Shown here: piece after piece, positions 5,606-12,390 of the stretch
Numbering within the stretch: the first letter of the stretch is position 1
Layout of the letters: every line of letters starts with the position of its first letter
Origin: Pelobacter sp. UBA5610
Lineage (GTDB): Bacteria > Desulfobacterota > Desulfuromonadia > Desulfuromonadales > Syntrophotaleaceae
DNA: 12,726 nucleotides
Assembly: GCA_002424645.1 (NCBI GenBank)
Contig: DIKU01000154.1
Location: 3,663 to 16,388 of the forward strand
Direction of reading: 5' to 3'
The notes under the pieces: generated by a model
The model's input: only the letters and a program-made list of their open reading frames with translations
What the model was told of the DNA's origin: nothing
The model's database searches: none
Made by a program: the position numbers and the translations under genes

Positions 5606-7396
5606 ATGCTTTCTGCTCCCCTCGATACCCTCAGACGGGTTTTCGGGTTTCAACTCTTTCGCCCCTTTCAGGAAGAAATCGTCAATCGCCTCATTGCGGG
5701 GCAGGACGCTTTTGTTCTGATGCCCACTGGAGGCGGCAAGTCGCTTTGCTTTCAACTGCCGGCACTTCAGCGCAAAGGCCTCGGAATCGTGGTGTCGCCG
5801 CTCATTTCCCTGATGAAGGACCAGGTCGACGCTTTACGGACCAACGGCGTCAGGGCGGCCTATTATAATTCCTCCCTTGGACAGAAAGAGTCGCGCCAGG
5901 TGTTGGCCGATATGCATGCAGGGCGTCTCGATTTACTCTATATTGCCCCGGAACGATTATTGAGTCCCGGTTTTCTTGAGCGTCTGCAAGGGATAGATAT
6001 TGCCCTGTTCGCTATCGATGAGGCCCATTGCATCTCCCAGTGGGGGCACGACTTCCGGCCGGAATATACCCAGTTGGGTTTGTTGCGGGAATATTTTCCC
6101 GACACGCCGATGGTGGCGTTGACCGCTACTGCCGATGATCAGACCCGCAAGGACATTCTGGAAAAACTTGATCTGAGGCTGGACGATTGTTTTATCACCA
6201 GTTTCGATCGTCCCAATATCCGTTACACGGTTTTGGAAAAGCATCAGCCCGCCAGGCAGCTTATGAACTTTTTAGGCAGTCGCGGCAAGGAGGCGGGGAT
6301 CGTCTATGCCCTGAGCCGCAAGCGTGTCGAAGAGGTAGCCCGTCGCCTGTGCGATGCGGGGCTGTCCGCTGCGCCTTACCACGCCGGTCTCAGTGACAAG
6401 GAACGACAACGCGTGCAGGATCTGTTTTTGCGGGATGAACTGCAGATCGTGGTAGCAACGGTGGCCTTTGGCATGGGCATCGACAAATCCAATGTGCGAT
6501 TCGTGGTGCATTACGATCTGCCTAAAAATATCGAAAGTTATTATCAGGAAACCGGTCGTGCAGGTCGTGACGGGCTTCCGGCGGAAGCTCTCTTGCTATT
6601 CGGCTACGGTGACATTGCCCTGTGTCGGGGCTTGATCGAAAAGGGCAACAATGAACAGCAAAACCGTATCGAATTGCATAAGCTCAATGCCATGGCTTCT
6701 TTTGCGGAGGCTTTGACCTGCAGGCGTCGCGTGTTGTTGGGGTATTTTGGTGAGAACACAACGGAAGATTGCGGCAACTGCGATATCTGTCTGCAACCGC
6801 CGGAATCCTACGATGCGACCGAAGATGCACGAAAAGCGTTGTCCTGTGTCTTTCGGGTCGGACAGCGTTTTGGTGCCGGGCATGTGATCGATGTGCTGCG
6901 GGGAATCCGTAATGATCGTATCCTCCGATTGAAGCATGATAGCCTCTCCACCTACGGCATCGGTGGCGACGTCAGCCGGGACGCCTGGGGCAACCTGCTG
7001 CGGCAACTGGTGCACCACGGCTATCTTTATCTGGATGTTGGAAACTATTCGGTACTGCGTTTGACCGAAAAGGCGCGGCCTTTGCTCCGCGGCGAGGAAA
7101 CCCTGCGGTTGGCCAAACCACGCATCAAGGTGAAGGTCGCAAAAAAAACATCTTCCAGGAGTCCTTCGGGCGTGTCTTACGATCCGGAATTGTTTGAGGC
7201 TTTGCGCGAGCTGCGTAAACGACTCGCCGAACAAGACCGGGTCCCGCCTTTCGTGGTCTTTTCCGATGCGACGCTTGCAGAGATGGCGTCACGGCGGCCA
7301 AGGGACGACCAAAGTTTTCTTGCCATCAATGGCGTAGGACAACGTAAACTGGAACGTTACGGGGAAGATTTTTTGGCATTGTTGATGGATTACTGA
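5606..7396 (+). CDS. recQ: ATP-dependent DNA helicase RecQ
   Basis: 596 residues, close to E. coli RecQ (609). RecQ unwinds DNA 3'-to-5' in RecF-pathway recombination and replication-fork repair. Domains in order: Q-motif region FGFQLFRPFQEE (13-24), Walker A TGGGKS (41-46), DEAH (138-141) followed by CISQWGHDFRPEY, motif VI QETGRAGRDG (314-323), zinc-binding cysteines C372, C389, C392 and C395 (CGNCDIC), winged-helix RQC about 403-500, a short Lys-rich linker, and a C-terminal HRDC domain about 525-596. All helicase motifs are intact. The start chosen is the ATG six bases after AAAGGGG (5593-5599); an upstream in-frame TTG (5576) has no comparable site. xthA follows 81 bp later on the same strand, so they may form a repair operon. 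Confidence 0.96.
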   Translation: MLSAPLDTLRRVFGFQLFRPFQEEIVNRLIAGQDAFVLMPTGGGKSLCFQLPALQRKGLGIVVSPLISLMKDQVDALRTNGVRAAYYNSSLGQKESRQVLADMHAGRLDLLYIAPERLLSPGFLERLQGIDIALFAIDEAHCISQWGHDFRPEYTQLGLLREYFPDTPMVALTATADDQTRKDILEKLDLRLDDCFITSFDRPNIRYTVLEKHQPARQLMNFLGSRGKEAGIVYALSRKRVEEVARRLCDAGLSAAPYHAGLSDKERQRVQDLFLRDELQIVVATVAFGMGIDKSNVRFVVHYDLPKNIESYYQETGRAGRDGLPAEALLLFGYGDIALCRGLIEKGNNEQQNRIELHKLNAMASFAEALTCRRRVLLGYFGENTTEDCGNCDICLQPPESYDATEDARKALSCVFRVGQRFGAGHVIDVLRGIRNDRILRLKHDSLSTYGIGGDVSRDAWGNLLRQLVHHGYLYLDVGNYSVLRLTEKARPLLRGEETLRLAKPRIKVKVAKKTSSRSPSGVSYDPELFEALRELRKRLAEQDRVPPFVVFSDATLAEMASRRPRDDQSFLAINGVGQRKLERYGEDFLALLMDY

Positions 7397-7412
7397 AAGA
7401 GCGGATGGGGTG

Positions 7413-7481
7413 ATGACTGTTCTTTTTTGTCACGAAGATGCCGCGTTCGCTGTCAATGAAAACGAGGTGATGCAGAAATGA
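7413..7481 (+). CDS. Possible 22-residue coupling peptide before xthA
   Basis: A short frame ATG ACT GTT ... CAG AAA TGA opens 16 bases after the recQ stop and ends with its TGA overlapping the xthA ATG (ATGA). This geometry suits translational coupling. G-rich sequence lies before its start but is close and not a clean Shine-Dalgarno. A frame of 22 codons is easily found by chance, so it is listed at low confidence. Confidence 0.2.
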   Translation: MTVLFCHEDAAFAVNENEVMQK

Positions 7482-8308
7482 AGATTGTCTCTTTTAATGT
7501 GAATGGTATTCGTGCCCGCCTGCACCAGTTGCAGGCCGTGATCGAGAATCATGCGCCGGAAATCATCGGCTTGCAGGAGACCAAGGTCCCCGATGGGGAC
7601 TTCCCTTTGGAGGCGATTCGTGAGTTGGGCTACCACGTGGAATACCACGGGCAGAAAAGCCATTACGGGGTTGCGCTGTTGTCGCGTCAGCCTCCGACGC
7701 AGGTTGTCAAGGGGTTGCCCGGAGACGATGGGGATGCCCAGCGGAGGCTGATCGGCGCCGCCTATGAAATGACAAATGGCCAACCTCTGTGGGTGTTTAA
7801 CGGCTATTTTCCCCAGGGGGAATCACGGCAGCATGCCGTCAAGTTTCCGGGCAAGGAGCGTTTTTACCGTCAGTTCACCGCATTCCTTGCGGAAAGATTC
7901 ACCGCTGAGGATGCGTTGATTGTGATGGGCGATGCCAATGTGGCACCAAGGGATGAGGATATCGGTATTGGTGAAGACAACGCCAGGCGTTGGCTGCGCA
8001 CCGGCAAATGCAGTTTCCTTCCTGAAGAACGGGCATGGCTGAAGAGCTTGCTCGACCGGGGTCTGTTTGATACGTTTCGACAATGCCATGCCGATGCGAC
8101 AGATCTTTTCAGCTGGTTTGATTATCGCAGTCGCGGTTTTGAAAGAGAACCCCGTCGGGGATTACGCATTGATCTGATACTTGCCAGCGCTATGCTGGGT
8201 AGCCGATGTATCGATGCCGGTGTCGATTACGAAGTGCGGGGCATGGACAAACCCTCCGACCATTGCCCGGTCTGGACCGAGGTCGATGTGTGCCTCGCGA
8301 CCAAGTAG
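7478..8308 (+). CDS. xthA: Exodeoxyribonuclease III (AP endonuclease)
   Basis: 276 residues, very similar in layout to E. coli ExoIII. It cuts DNA at abasic sites and degrades duplex DNA 3'-to-5' in base-excision repair. Expected catalytic and metal residues of the exonuclease-endonuclease-phosphatase fold are present: N7, E34 in QETK, Y110 in NGYFPQG, D152 and N154 in MGDANVAP, D232 in RGLRIDL, and D261-H262 in KPSDHCPVW. The segment DIGIGEDNARRWLRTGKCSF (161-180) is characteristic of the ExoIII branch rather than ExoA/APE1. GAGGTGA (7464-7470) lies seven bases before the ATG. It follows recQ on the same strand, so both may be read from the recQ promoter. Confidence 0.96.
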   Translation: MKIVSFNVNGIRARLHQLQAVIENHAPEIIGLQETKVPDGDFPLEAIRELGYHVEYHGQKSHYGVALLSRQPPTQVVKGLPGDDGDAQRRLIGAAYEMTNGQPLWVFNGYFPQGESRQHAVKFPGKERFYRQFTAFLAERFTAEDALIVMGDANVAPRDEDIGIGEDNARRWLRTGKCSFLPEERAWLKSLLDRGLFDTFRQCHADATDLFSWFDYRSRGFEREPRRGLRIDLILASAMLGSRCIDAGVDYEVRGMDKPSDHCPVWTEVDVCLATK

Positions 8309-8352
8309 CTGAAATGACAGGAACGCTCGGAAGTGCCATGAATATAAGTAAA

Positions 8353-8432
8353 ATAGTTCCGAAGGTGTTTGTTGGACATGGACGATAACAATGTTATGAA
8401 CCTGTAAGATTTTTTGGTGTATACGGAACTAT
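8353..8432. repeat. Widely spaced 9-bp inverted repeat
   Basis: ATAGTTCCG (8353-8361) recurs as its exact complement CGGAACTAT (8424-8432), with 62 bases between. The right arm ends four bases before the predicted -35 at 8437. It could be a pair of operator half-sites for looping, the ends of a very small element, or long-range RNA pairing in the 3' end of the recQ-xthA transcript. No target-site duplication was seen. Confidence 0.35.
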
Positions 8433-8436
8433 GGCG

Positions 8437-8466
8437 TTGACAAATCTGTAGACGCTGTTTTATACC
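8437..8466 (+). promoter_or_regulatory. Predicted promoter of the OmpW-family gene
   Basis: Consensus TTGACA (8437-8442), 18-bp spacer, TATACC (8461-8466), four of six. Transcription would start at about 8471-8473, at the base of the stem-loop at 8469-8506, giving a leader of about 110 nt. Confidence 0.55.
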
Positions 8467-8468
8467 AT

Positions 8469-8506
8469 CAGTGTTATTCGCTGGCAGGAGGGCGTAAATA
8501 ACACTG
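8469..8506 (+). other. 5'-terminal stem-loop of the OmpW-family mRNA
   Basis: A perfect 10-bp inverted repeat CAGTGTTATT (8469-8478) / AATAACACTG (8497-8506) continues inward, after a two-base bulge, with CGC/GCG. The ten-base loop (8482-8491) contains AGGAGG-like sequence. From the predicted start the mRNA would begin within this helix, an arrangement known to stabilise ompA mRNA in E. coli. A GGA in a hairpin loop is also a typical CsrA/RsmA contact. Both roles are inference. Confidence 0.5.
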
Positions 8507-8528
8507 TTAATTAAAAATTGAATTTTGG

Positions 8529-8555
8529 GAACGGCGTGGTGTCGTTCTTTTTTTT
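8529..8555 (+). terminator. Intrinsic terminator inside the leader (possible attenuator)
   Basis: GAACGGC (8529-8535) / GTCGTTC (8541-8547), a 7-bp stem with one G-T pair and a GTGGT loop, is followed by eight T (8548-8555). It lies only 27 bases before the start codon, too close for another promoter to fit behind it. It would therefore act in the leader of the gene it precedes. It might alternatively end the recQ-xthA transcript while the barrel gene is read through from 8437. Confidence 0.65.
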
Positions 8556-8582
8556 GGGAAATATTCCAATTGGAGGTAAGTC

Positions 8583-9191
8583 GTGAAAAACAGAATTCTT
8601 GGTGTTGTGCTGGCGGCCATGATGGTCGTCTCCGTCGCTTCGGTTTGTGCTGCTGAAGATTTCCAGCGCTACAGCGTTGGTGTGCAGATGATGTTCCTCA
8701 ATCCCGACGTAGATGAGAATCTTCTCAGTGCTGTTAGCGCCGGCGATGAAATGACCGGCGGCCTGACTCTGGAGTACTTCTTTACTCCTAACTTCAGCAC
8801 CGAGCTGGTAGCTGCTGTTTCTAATGTTGACCTTAAAGTGGCTGGTGCTACTTATGGCTCCGCATGGCTTCTGCCCCCCTCCCTGTATGTAAAATACCAT
8901 CCGATGCCCCAGTGGAAAATCAGCCCCTATGTTGGCGTTGGTGTTGACTGGGTGTATGCTTGGGATGAAGAGTTGGATGGCCTTGGCGTTGACCTGGATA
9001 TTGAGGACAGCTTTGGTTGGGCTGCCAAGATTGGTGCCGATATCAAAGTAACCAAAAACCTGTTCTTAAATGTTGACGTCATGTACCTCAACAACGAAAC
9101 CGAAATGAACATCGACGCTCTTAATGTTAGTGGTGCCGACCTCGACCTTAAGGTTTGGAGCTACAACATCGGTATGAAATACCGCTTCTAA
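8583..9191 (+). CDS. OmpW-family outer-membrane beta-barrel protein
   Basis: 202 residues, the size of the eight-stranded OmpW barrels, which form a narrow hydrophobic channel in the outer membrane. A signal peptide covers 1-24 (MKNRILGVVLAAMMVVSVASVCAA, cleavage probably before E25). Family features include LLPPSLYVKYH (residues 96-106), PYVGVGVDW, the DSFGWAAKIGADIKVTKNLFLNVDVMYL stretch and the C-terminal KYRF with terminal Phe, a BAM recognition signal. The start is GTG at 8583, six bases after GGAGG (8572-8576); that site overlaps the palindrome CCAATTGG (8566-8573). The physiological substrate is unknown; OmpW proteins are often tied to small hydrophobic molecules and redox or osmotic stress. 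The gene is a single unit between a leader terminator and a strong 3' terminator. Confidence 0.85.
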   Translation: MKNRILGVVLAAMMVVSVASVCAAEDFQRYSVGVQMMFLNPDVDENLLSAVSAGDEMTGGLTLEYFFTPNFSTELVAAVSNVDLKVAGATYGSAWLLPPSLYVKYHPMPQWKISPYVGVGVDWVYAWDEELDGLGVDLDIEDSFGWAAKIGADIKVTKNLFLNVDVMYLNNETEMNIDALNVSGADLDLKVWSYNIGMKYRF

Positions 9192-9215
9192 GAATTTGAT
9201 CTGCATTGATCTTTT

Positions 9216-9244
9216 AAGGGCCTGCTTTTGCAGGCCCTTTTTTT
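9216..9244 (+). terminator. Intrinsic terminator of the OmpW-family gene
   Basis: GGGCCTGC (9218-9225) / GCAGGCCC (9230-9237) with a TTTT loop, flanking AA/TT pairs and a run of seven T to 9244. Confidence 0.92.
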
Positions 9245-9703
9245 GTGCACATTCGTATCTCCCTATTAATCCATGTGTTACCCACGACATGCCTTGTATC
9301 CCTGGTGGTTTCGCATAAGAATTGTAAGGCACGAACTGCGAGACTGAGCCAATAGTTCATTTCATTCACCCTGTCCTTCGGGAGGGAAAACGATGGACGA
9401 AAACCATAAAACCTGTCTCGCGCCCGCTCCTTCCAGTCGCTCAAGACACGAAGCCACAGAGAAAAACTGAAATTGCTTCTCTTCGTGGCTTTGTGGCTTG
9501 AGTGAGCAACGCGAACGAGCGCGAGATAGGTTTTCGTTTGTGCAGGACTTTGCGAGGCACGAACCCCACGGTGTTGGGGATAGAGCGGTTCTGTTGGTTC
9601 GCCACAACCTGCAGTCATTTGTTTTCCCTGAGGTACACGAGTTAAGAGATAAAGCCTGCTGGGGCTTGTCCCTTGAGATTTTTGCAAGTGAAGAAAAAAC
9701 ACC
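9245..9703. other. Gene-free region with repeats
   Basis: About 460 bp with no supported gene. It contains a long palindromic repeat (9397-9537), a small hairpin with a TTCG loop (CCCTGTCCTTCGGGAGGG, 9369-9386) and a CCCC/GGGG hairpin (near 9564-9579). Open frames here are low-complexity, cross the repeat on either strand, and lack ribosome-binding sites. Confidence 0.6.
9397..9537. repeat. Long imperfect palindromic repeat element
   Basis: The left arm (9397-9465) and the complement of the right arm (9475-9537) align over about 60 bases with small gaps. They share ACGAAAACC, ACCTGTCTCGCGC against CCTATCTCGCGC, then CTCAAG, an AAGCCAC core and AGAGAA. The centre is around 9470. Transcribed either way it would form a long hairpin. 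CGAAGCCAC/GTGGCTTTGTGGC-type words are typical of dispersed intergenic repeats in environmental Deltaproteobacteria, so this is probably a multi-copy palindromic or MITE-like element. No transposase is present. Confidence 0.6.
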
Positions 9704-9738
9704 AAAAAAAACGGGACCGACGATTGCCGGTCCCGTTT
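9704..9738 (-). terminator. Intrinsic terminator of the OmpA-family gene
   Basis: An 11-bp perfect stem (9709-9719 with 9728-9738) and eight-base loop; on the minus strand it runs into T residues complementary to the A-tract at 9704-9711. It lies about 20 bases beyond the stop codon of the 9759-11045 gene. Confidence 0.92.
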
Positions 9739-9758
9739 GAGTTTGTATGAAGGGGACT

Positions 9759-11045
9759 CTATTTCTTGTTCAAAGCATAAACGCTCAACTCGACCCGCCG
9801 GTTGCGTTGCCGCCCCTGAGCGGTAGCGTTGTCGGCGATAGGAAAGGTTTCGCCGTAGCCTTTGGCCTGTAGCCGCTCTGCCTTGATGCCGAAGTTTCTG
9901 ATCAGGTAGTTGCGAATACTCTCGGCGCGGCGTTGCGACAAGCCGAGGTTGTAAGCATCCGAAGCGGTTGAGTCGGTATGGCCGGCGATGAGAATGCGCG
10001 AGGCCGGATATTTACGGATAAAATCCGCCCCACGTTTCAGTTCGGCATGGTAGCGCTGTTTTATGTCCGCTTTGTCGACGTCGAATTCGATGGCCAGGGT
10101 CAATGAAATGGGACATCCTTTTTTGTTGACCATCAACCCGGCAGGGGTACCTGGGCATTTGTCCGCTTGATCGGCAATGCCGTCGCCGTCGCTGTCCATC
10201 GTACAACCCCTCTCATCCACCGTCATGCCCTGCGGAGTGCCGGGGCACTTGTCTGCCTTGTTGGAGACGCCGTCACCGTCCGTATCCAGAGCGCAGCCCT
10301 GTTTGTTGACGGGGGTTGATTTGGGGGTGTTCGGACATTTGTCCCGATAGTCCGGTACGCCGTCACGGTCGCTGTCAAGGGGACATCCGAGCCGGTTCAC
10401 CGGTACTCCGGCAGGCGTGCCGGGGCATGCATCGTTGGCATCGATGACGCCGTCACCATCGGAGTCTTTGGGTTCTACCCGTGTGACCGGCTTTTGTTGG
10501 CTGCCGAAAAGGTAGGTCAGTCCAGCGGAGTAAATGAAGTTATTGTTCGGGTCTCCAAAAGCAAAAACATGGCGCAGGTCGCCGCGCAGAGCAAGGCTGT
10601 CGGTGAAGAAGTATTTCAGCCCGATGCCGTAGTTGATAAGAAAGTCGGTTTCACTGCTGCCGCGATCCGGATCGATGGTCATCCCTCCGAAGCCACCGGC
10701 CAGGTAAGGCACCAGGCTGCTTTCCGGCATAAAATGGTACAACGTGTCGAGATGGTATAAAAGTCCGTCTGCAGAACCGCCGCCCTGACTGCGTTTAAAG
10801 TCGGTGTTGAAATAGTTGAGTACGAATTCGGTGCTCCAGCTGTCCGTCAGGTTGTAACCTAAACCGAGGCTGTAAGTCAGATCATCCTCGAGGTCCTGGT
10901 CACCTTCAAAAACGTACCCCCCGATCATGGGTGAAAGGGAATAGTCTTTTTTTGCGCGCGTTGCCGCATTGCCGGTCAGGGCCGGCAGGCAGATCAGACA
11001 TAGACACAGAGCGCTCATAAATAAGCGCAAAAACATGGTTTTCAT
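9759..11045 (-). CDS. OmpA/OprF-family outer-membrane protein with thrombospondin type 3 repeats
   Basis: 428 residues. Signal peptide about 1-27 (MKTMFLRLFMSALCLCLICL ... GNA). An eight-stranded OmpA-like barrel follows (about 33-181, ending YSAGLTYLFG). Four exact 30-residue thrombospondin type 3 repeats lie at 194-313, each with DxDxDG and CPxTP ... GC, a calcium-binding type of spacer. The OmpA C-terminal domain spans 314-428, with AGHTDS (354-359), LSQRRAES and NRRVELSVY; D358 and R373 correspond to the residues that bind diaminopimelate in peptidoglycan. The protein ties the outer membrane to the cell wall and may be a porin. The start at 11045 is preferred over an ATG eight codons upstream because GGGAGGG lies directly before it and the signal peptide then begins MKT. 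It has its own terminator; a promoter is predicted at 11112-11139. Confidence 0.93.
   Translation of the reverse strand: MKTMFLRLFMSALCLCLICLPALTGNAATRAKKDYSLSPMIGGYVFEGDQDLEDDLTYSLGLGYNLTDSWSTEFVLNYFNTDFKRSQGGGSADGLLYHLDTLYHFMPESSLVPYLAGGFGGMTIDPDRGSSETDFLINYGIGLKYFFTDSLALRGDLRHVFAFGDPNNNFIYSAGLTYLFGSQQKPVTRVEPKDSDGDGVIDANDACPGTPAGVPVNRLGCPLDSDRDGVPDYRDKCPNTPKSTPVNKQGCALDTDGDGVSNKADKCPGTPQGMTVDERGCTMDSDGDGIADQADKCPGTPAGLMVNKKGCPISLTLAIEFDVDKADIKQRYHAELKRGADFIRKYPASRILIAGHTDSTASDAYNLGLSQRRAESIRNYLIRNFGIKAERLQAKGYGETFPIADNATAQGRQRNRRVELSVYALNKK
10107..10466 (-). repeat. Four tandem 90-bp coding repeats (TSP3)
   Basis: Four units of exactly 30 codons, each starting DSDGDG, DSDRDG, DTDGDG or DSDGDG and ending GCPL, GCAL, GCTM or GCPI. 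Each has two cysteines (CP and GC) that could form a disulfide. Copy number in such arrays can change by recombination. Confidence 0.9.
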
Positions 11046-11111
11046 TATATCCCTCCCGAGGATGGCCAACGGGAATATGCAGGTGGAAGTTATGGGTATA
11101 GAAGCTCCAAT

Positions 11112-11139
11112 ATATTAACATTTCAGCGTTTTAATTCAA
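11112..11139 (-). promoter_or_regulatory. Predicted promoter of the OmpA-family gene
   Basis: Minus-strand TTGAAT (11139-11134), 16-bp spacer, TAATAT (11117-11112); a TATATT lies three bases further. It sits just after the stop codon of the upstream barrel gene, and no terminator was seen between the two genes, so read-through is also possible. Confidence 0.4.
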
Positions 11140-11148
11140 GGGTAAACT

Positions 11149-12390
11149 TCAAAAGTGCCAGCTCAGGTAGAACCCGCCGGAGTCGCCGCGGGCACCAAAT
11201 TCACTGCGAGCAAGCGTGCCGTTTTCCGGTGCATCGCCCAAATTCCAGGCCCAGAATATCATCAGACTCACGTTGTCGGAAAGGGAAATGTCCAGGGCCG
11301 GTCGCAGCAGGCAGGAGTAATCCTGCAGGTTCCATATAATCAGTCCGGACAGGGTTGCCAAGGGATGTATTTCGTAAGAGGGGGCGAGCAATAGATAGTG
11401 TTGTCCGAGAAGAAAGCTCATCCCTTCCTTGATCGGGGCGGACTCCAGAGCTTTCCCATAATCGGCGGGATGATCGACCCCGGCCCCGTTATACAGGTAT
11501 TGCCCGGTAAGTATCAGCCCGCCGCTGAATCGGTACCAGCATTCCAGCGCTGCAATGCTGAAAATATGGCGCAGATCGCCGCCGGGGCTGGAAACCAGCT
11601 TGCCGGCGTAACCGGCTGCCTCAACGTTCAGTCCCAACCCACCCACGTCGTAAGTCAAACCGAAGCCGATCATGGGGCGGTCTCGCAGCGTCCCTGTCAT
11701 GGCCAGAACGTCTGTGCCTCCGGTGTTCCCGGAAAAGCTCAAAAGCAAGCTGCTGTCGCTGACACGGTCTCCCAGGACGGCATATAGTCCGATTTCAATG
11801 GCTTGTCCGTAATAGCCCTGTAGCTTGATGGCATCGACCCCGGGGCGGATTTCCGTGTCGATGGCGTCCGGCGCAAAGGGGGCGATTATATCCAGCGGAG
11901 ACACGAGCAGGATGCGGCCAAACCCTATGGCCTGCCTGCCCACCGCCCATTCGAGGTATTCGGACCGGCCGCTCAGTGACAGGCGGTCTACCTGTAACTG
12001 AGCGCTGAGTGCGTTCCCTTCACCCCATATTTCTGTAAGGTCCAGAGCCCGATTCCCGGTAGAGTCGGGGAGCGAAACCAGGTCGGCCGGATGTGTCGCG
12101 AGTAGACTTGTTTCCAAGGCGGTTTCCAGGACCAGGCCGTACGGCATCTCTGCCTGCATGCTCAGGCGCAGGCTGTTGGAGGACAGTTCGCCCCCCGTGG
12201 AGGTTCTGGTGGGAGCGGGTTCCACGCGGAGATTGAGGGATTTGAACCTCCCGCCCCAATTTGTGACCAGACTTGACGCCGGGCCGGCATCGGGCCAGAG
12301 CCAAATCAGCAAAGTCAACACCAGGGCGACGACATGGTGCCGATGCCCGTCGGCCTTGCAGGATGGGGGGCGTTGCACTCTGCTAATCAT
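11149..12390 (-). CDS. Predicted outer-membrane beta-barrel protein of unknown function
   Basis: 413 residues, not assigned to a named family. After a 19-residue polar start comes a hydrophobic segment VVALVLTLLIWLW (20-32) and PDAGPASS, a probable signal peptide cut near residues 38-40. The rest alternates short amphipathic strands and turns, with many Gly and aromatic residues, and ends SGGFYLSWHF with a terminal Phe, as in BAM substrates. A stretch GRQAIGFGRILLVSPLDIIAPFAPDAIDTEIRPGV (151-185) is the most family-like part and recalls DUF1302-type or porin-like barrels, which I cannot confirm. The ATG overlaps the stop of the upstream ABC ATPase gene (ATGA), so the two are probably translated together. 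It is likely the outer-membrane partner of that transporter. Confidence 0.75.
   Translation of the reverse strand: MISRVQRPPSCKADGHRHHVVALVLTLLIWLWPDAGPASSLVTNWGGRFKSLNLRVEPAPTRTSTGGELSSNSLRLSMQAEMPYGLVLETALETSLLATHPADLVSLPDSTGNRALDLTEIWGEGNALSAQLQVDRLSLSGRSEYLEWAVGRQAIGFGRILLVSPLDIIAPFAPDAIDTEIRPGVDAIKLQGYYGQAIEIGLYAVLGDRVSDSSLLLSFSGNTGGTDVLAMTGTLRDRPMIGFGLTYDVGGLGLNVEAAGYAGKLVSSPGGDLRHIFSIAALECWYRFSGGLILTGQYLYNGAGVDHPADYGKALESAPIKEGMSFLLGQHYLLLAPSYEIHPLATLSGLIIWNLQDYSCLLRPALDISLSDNVSLMIFWAWNLGDAPENGTLARSEFGARGDSGGFYLSWHF

Noticed and set aside
5532..5720. 62-codon frame behind a strong GGAGGAGG sequence, overlapping the recQ start
   Set aside because: Its ATG overlaps the -10 box (CATAAT, 5528-5533) of the predicted recQ promoter, so it would not be in the mRNA, and it runs out of frame across recQ's helicase region.
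6596..7234. 212-codon minus-strand frame inside recQ
   Set aside because: It is antisense to the zinc-binding, RQC and HRDC parts of an intact recQ and has no domain or start signal.
9214..9705. 163-codon minus-strand frame and other frames in the 9245-9703 region
   Set aside because: They cross the terminator at 9216-9244 and the palindromic repeat, are low-complexity and lack ribosome-binding sites.
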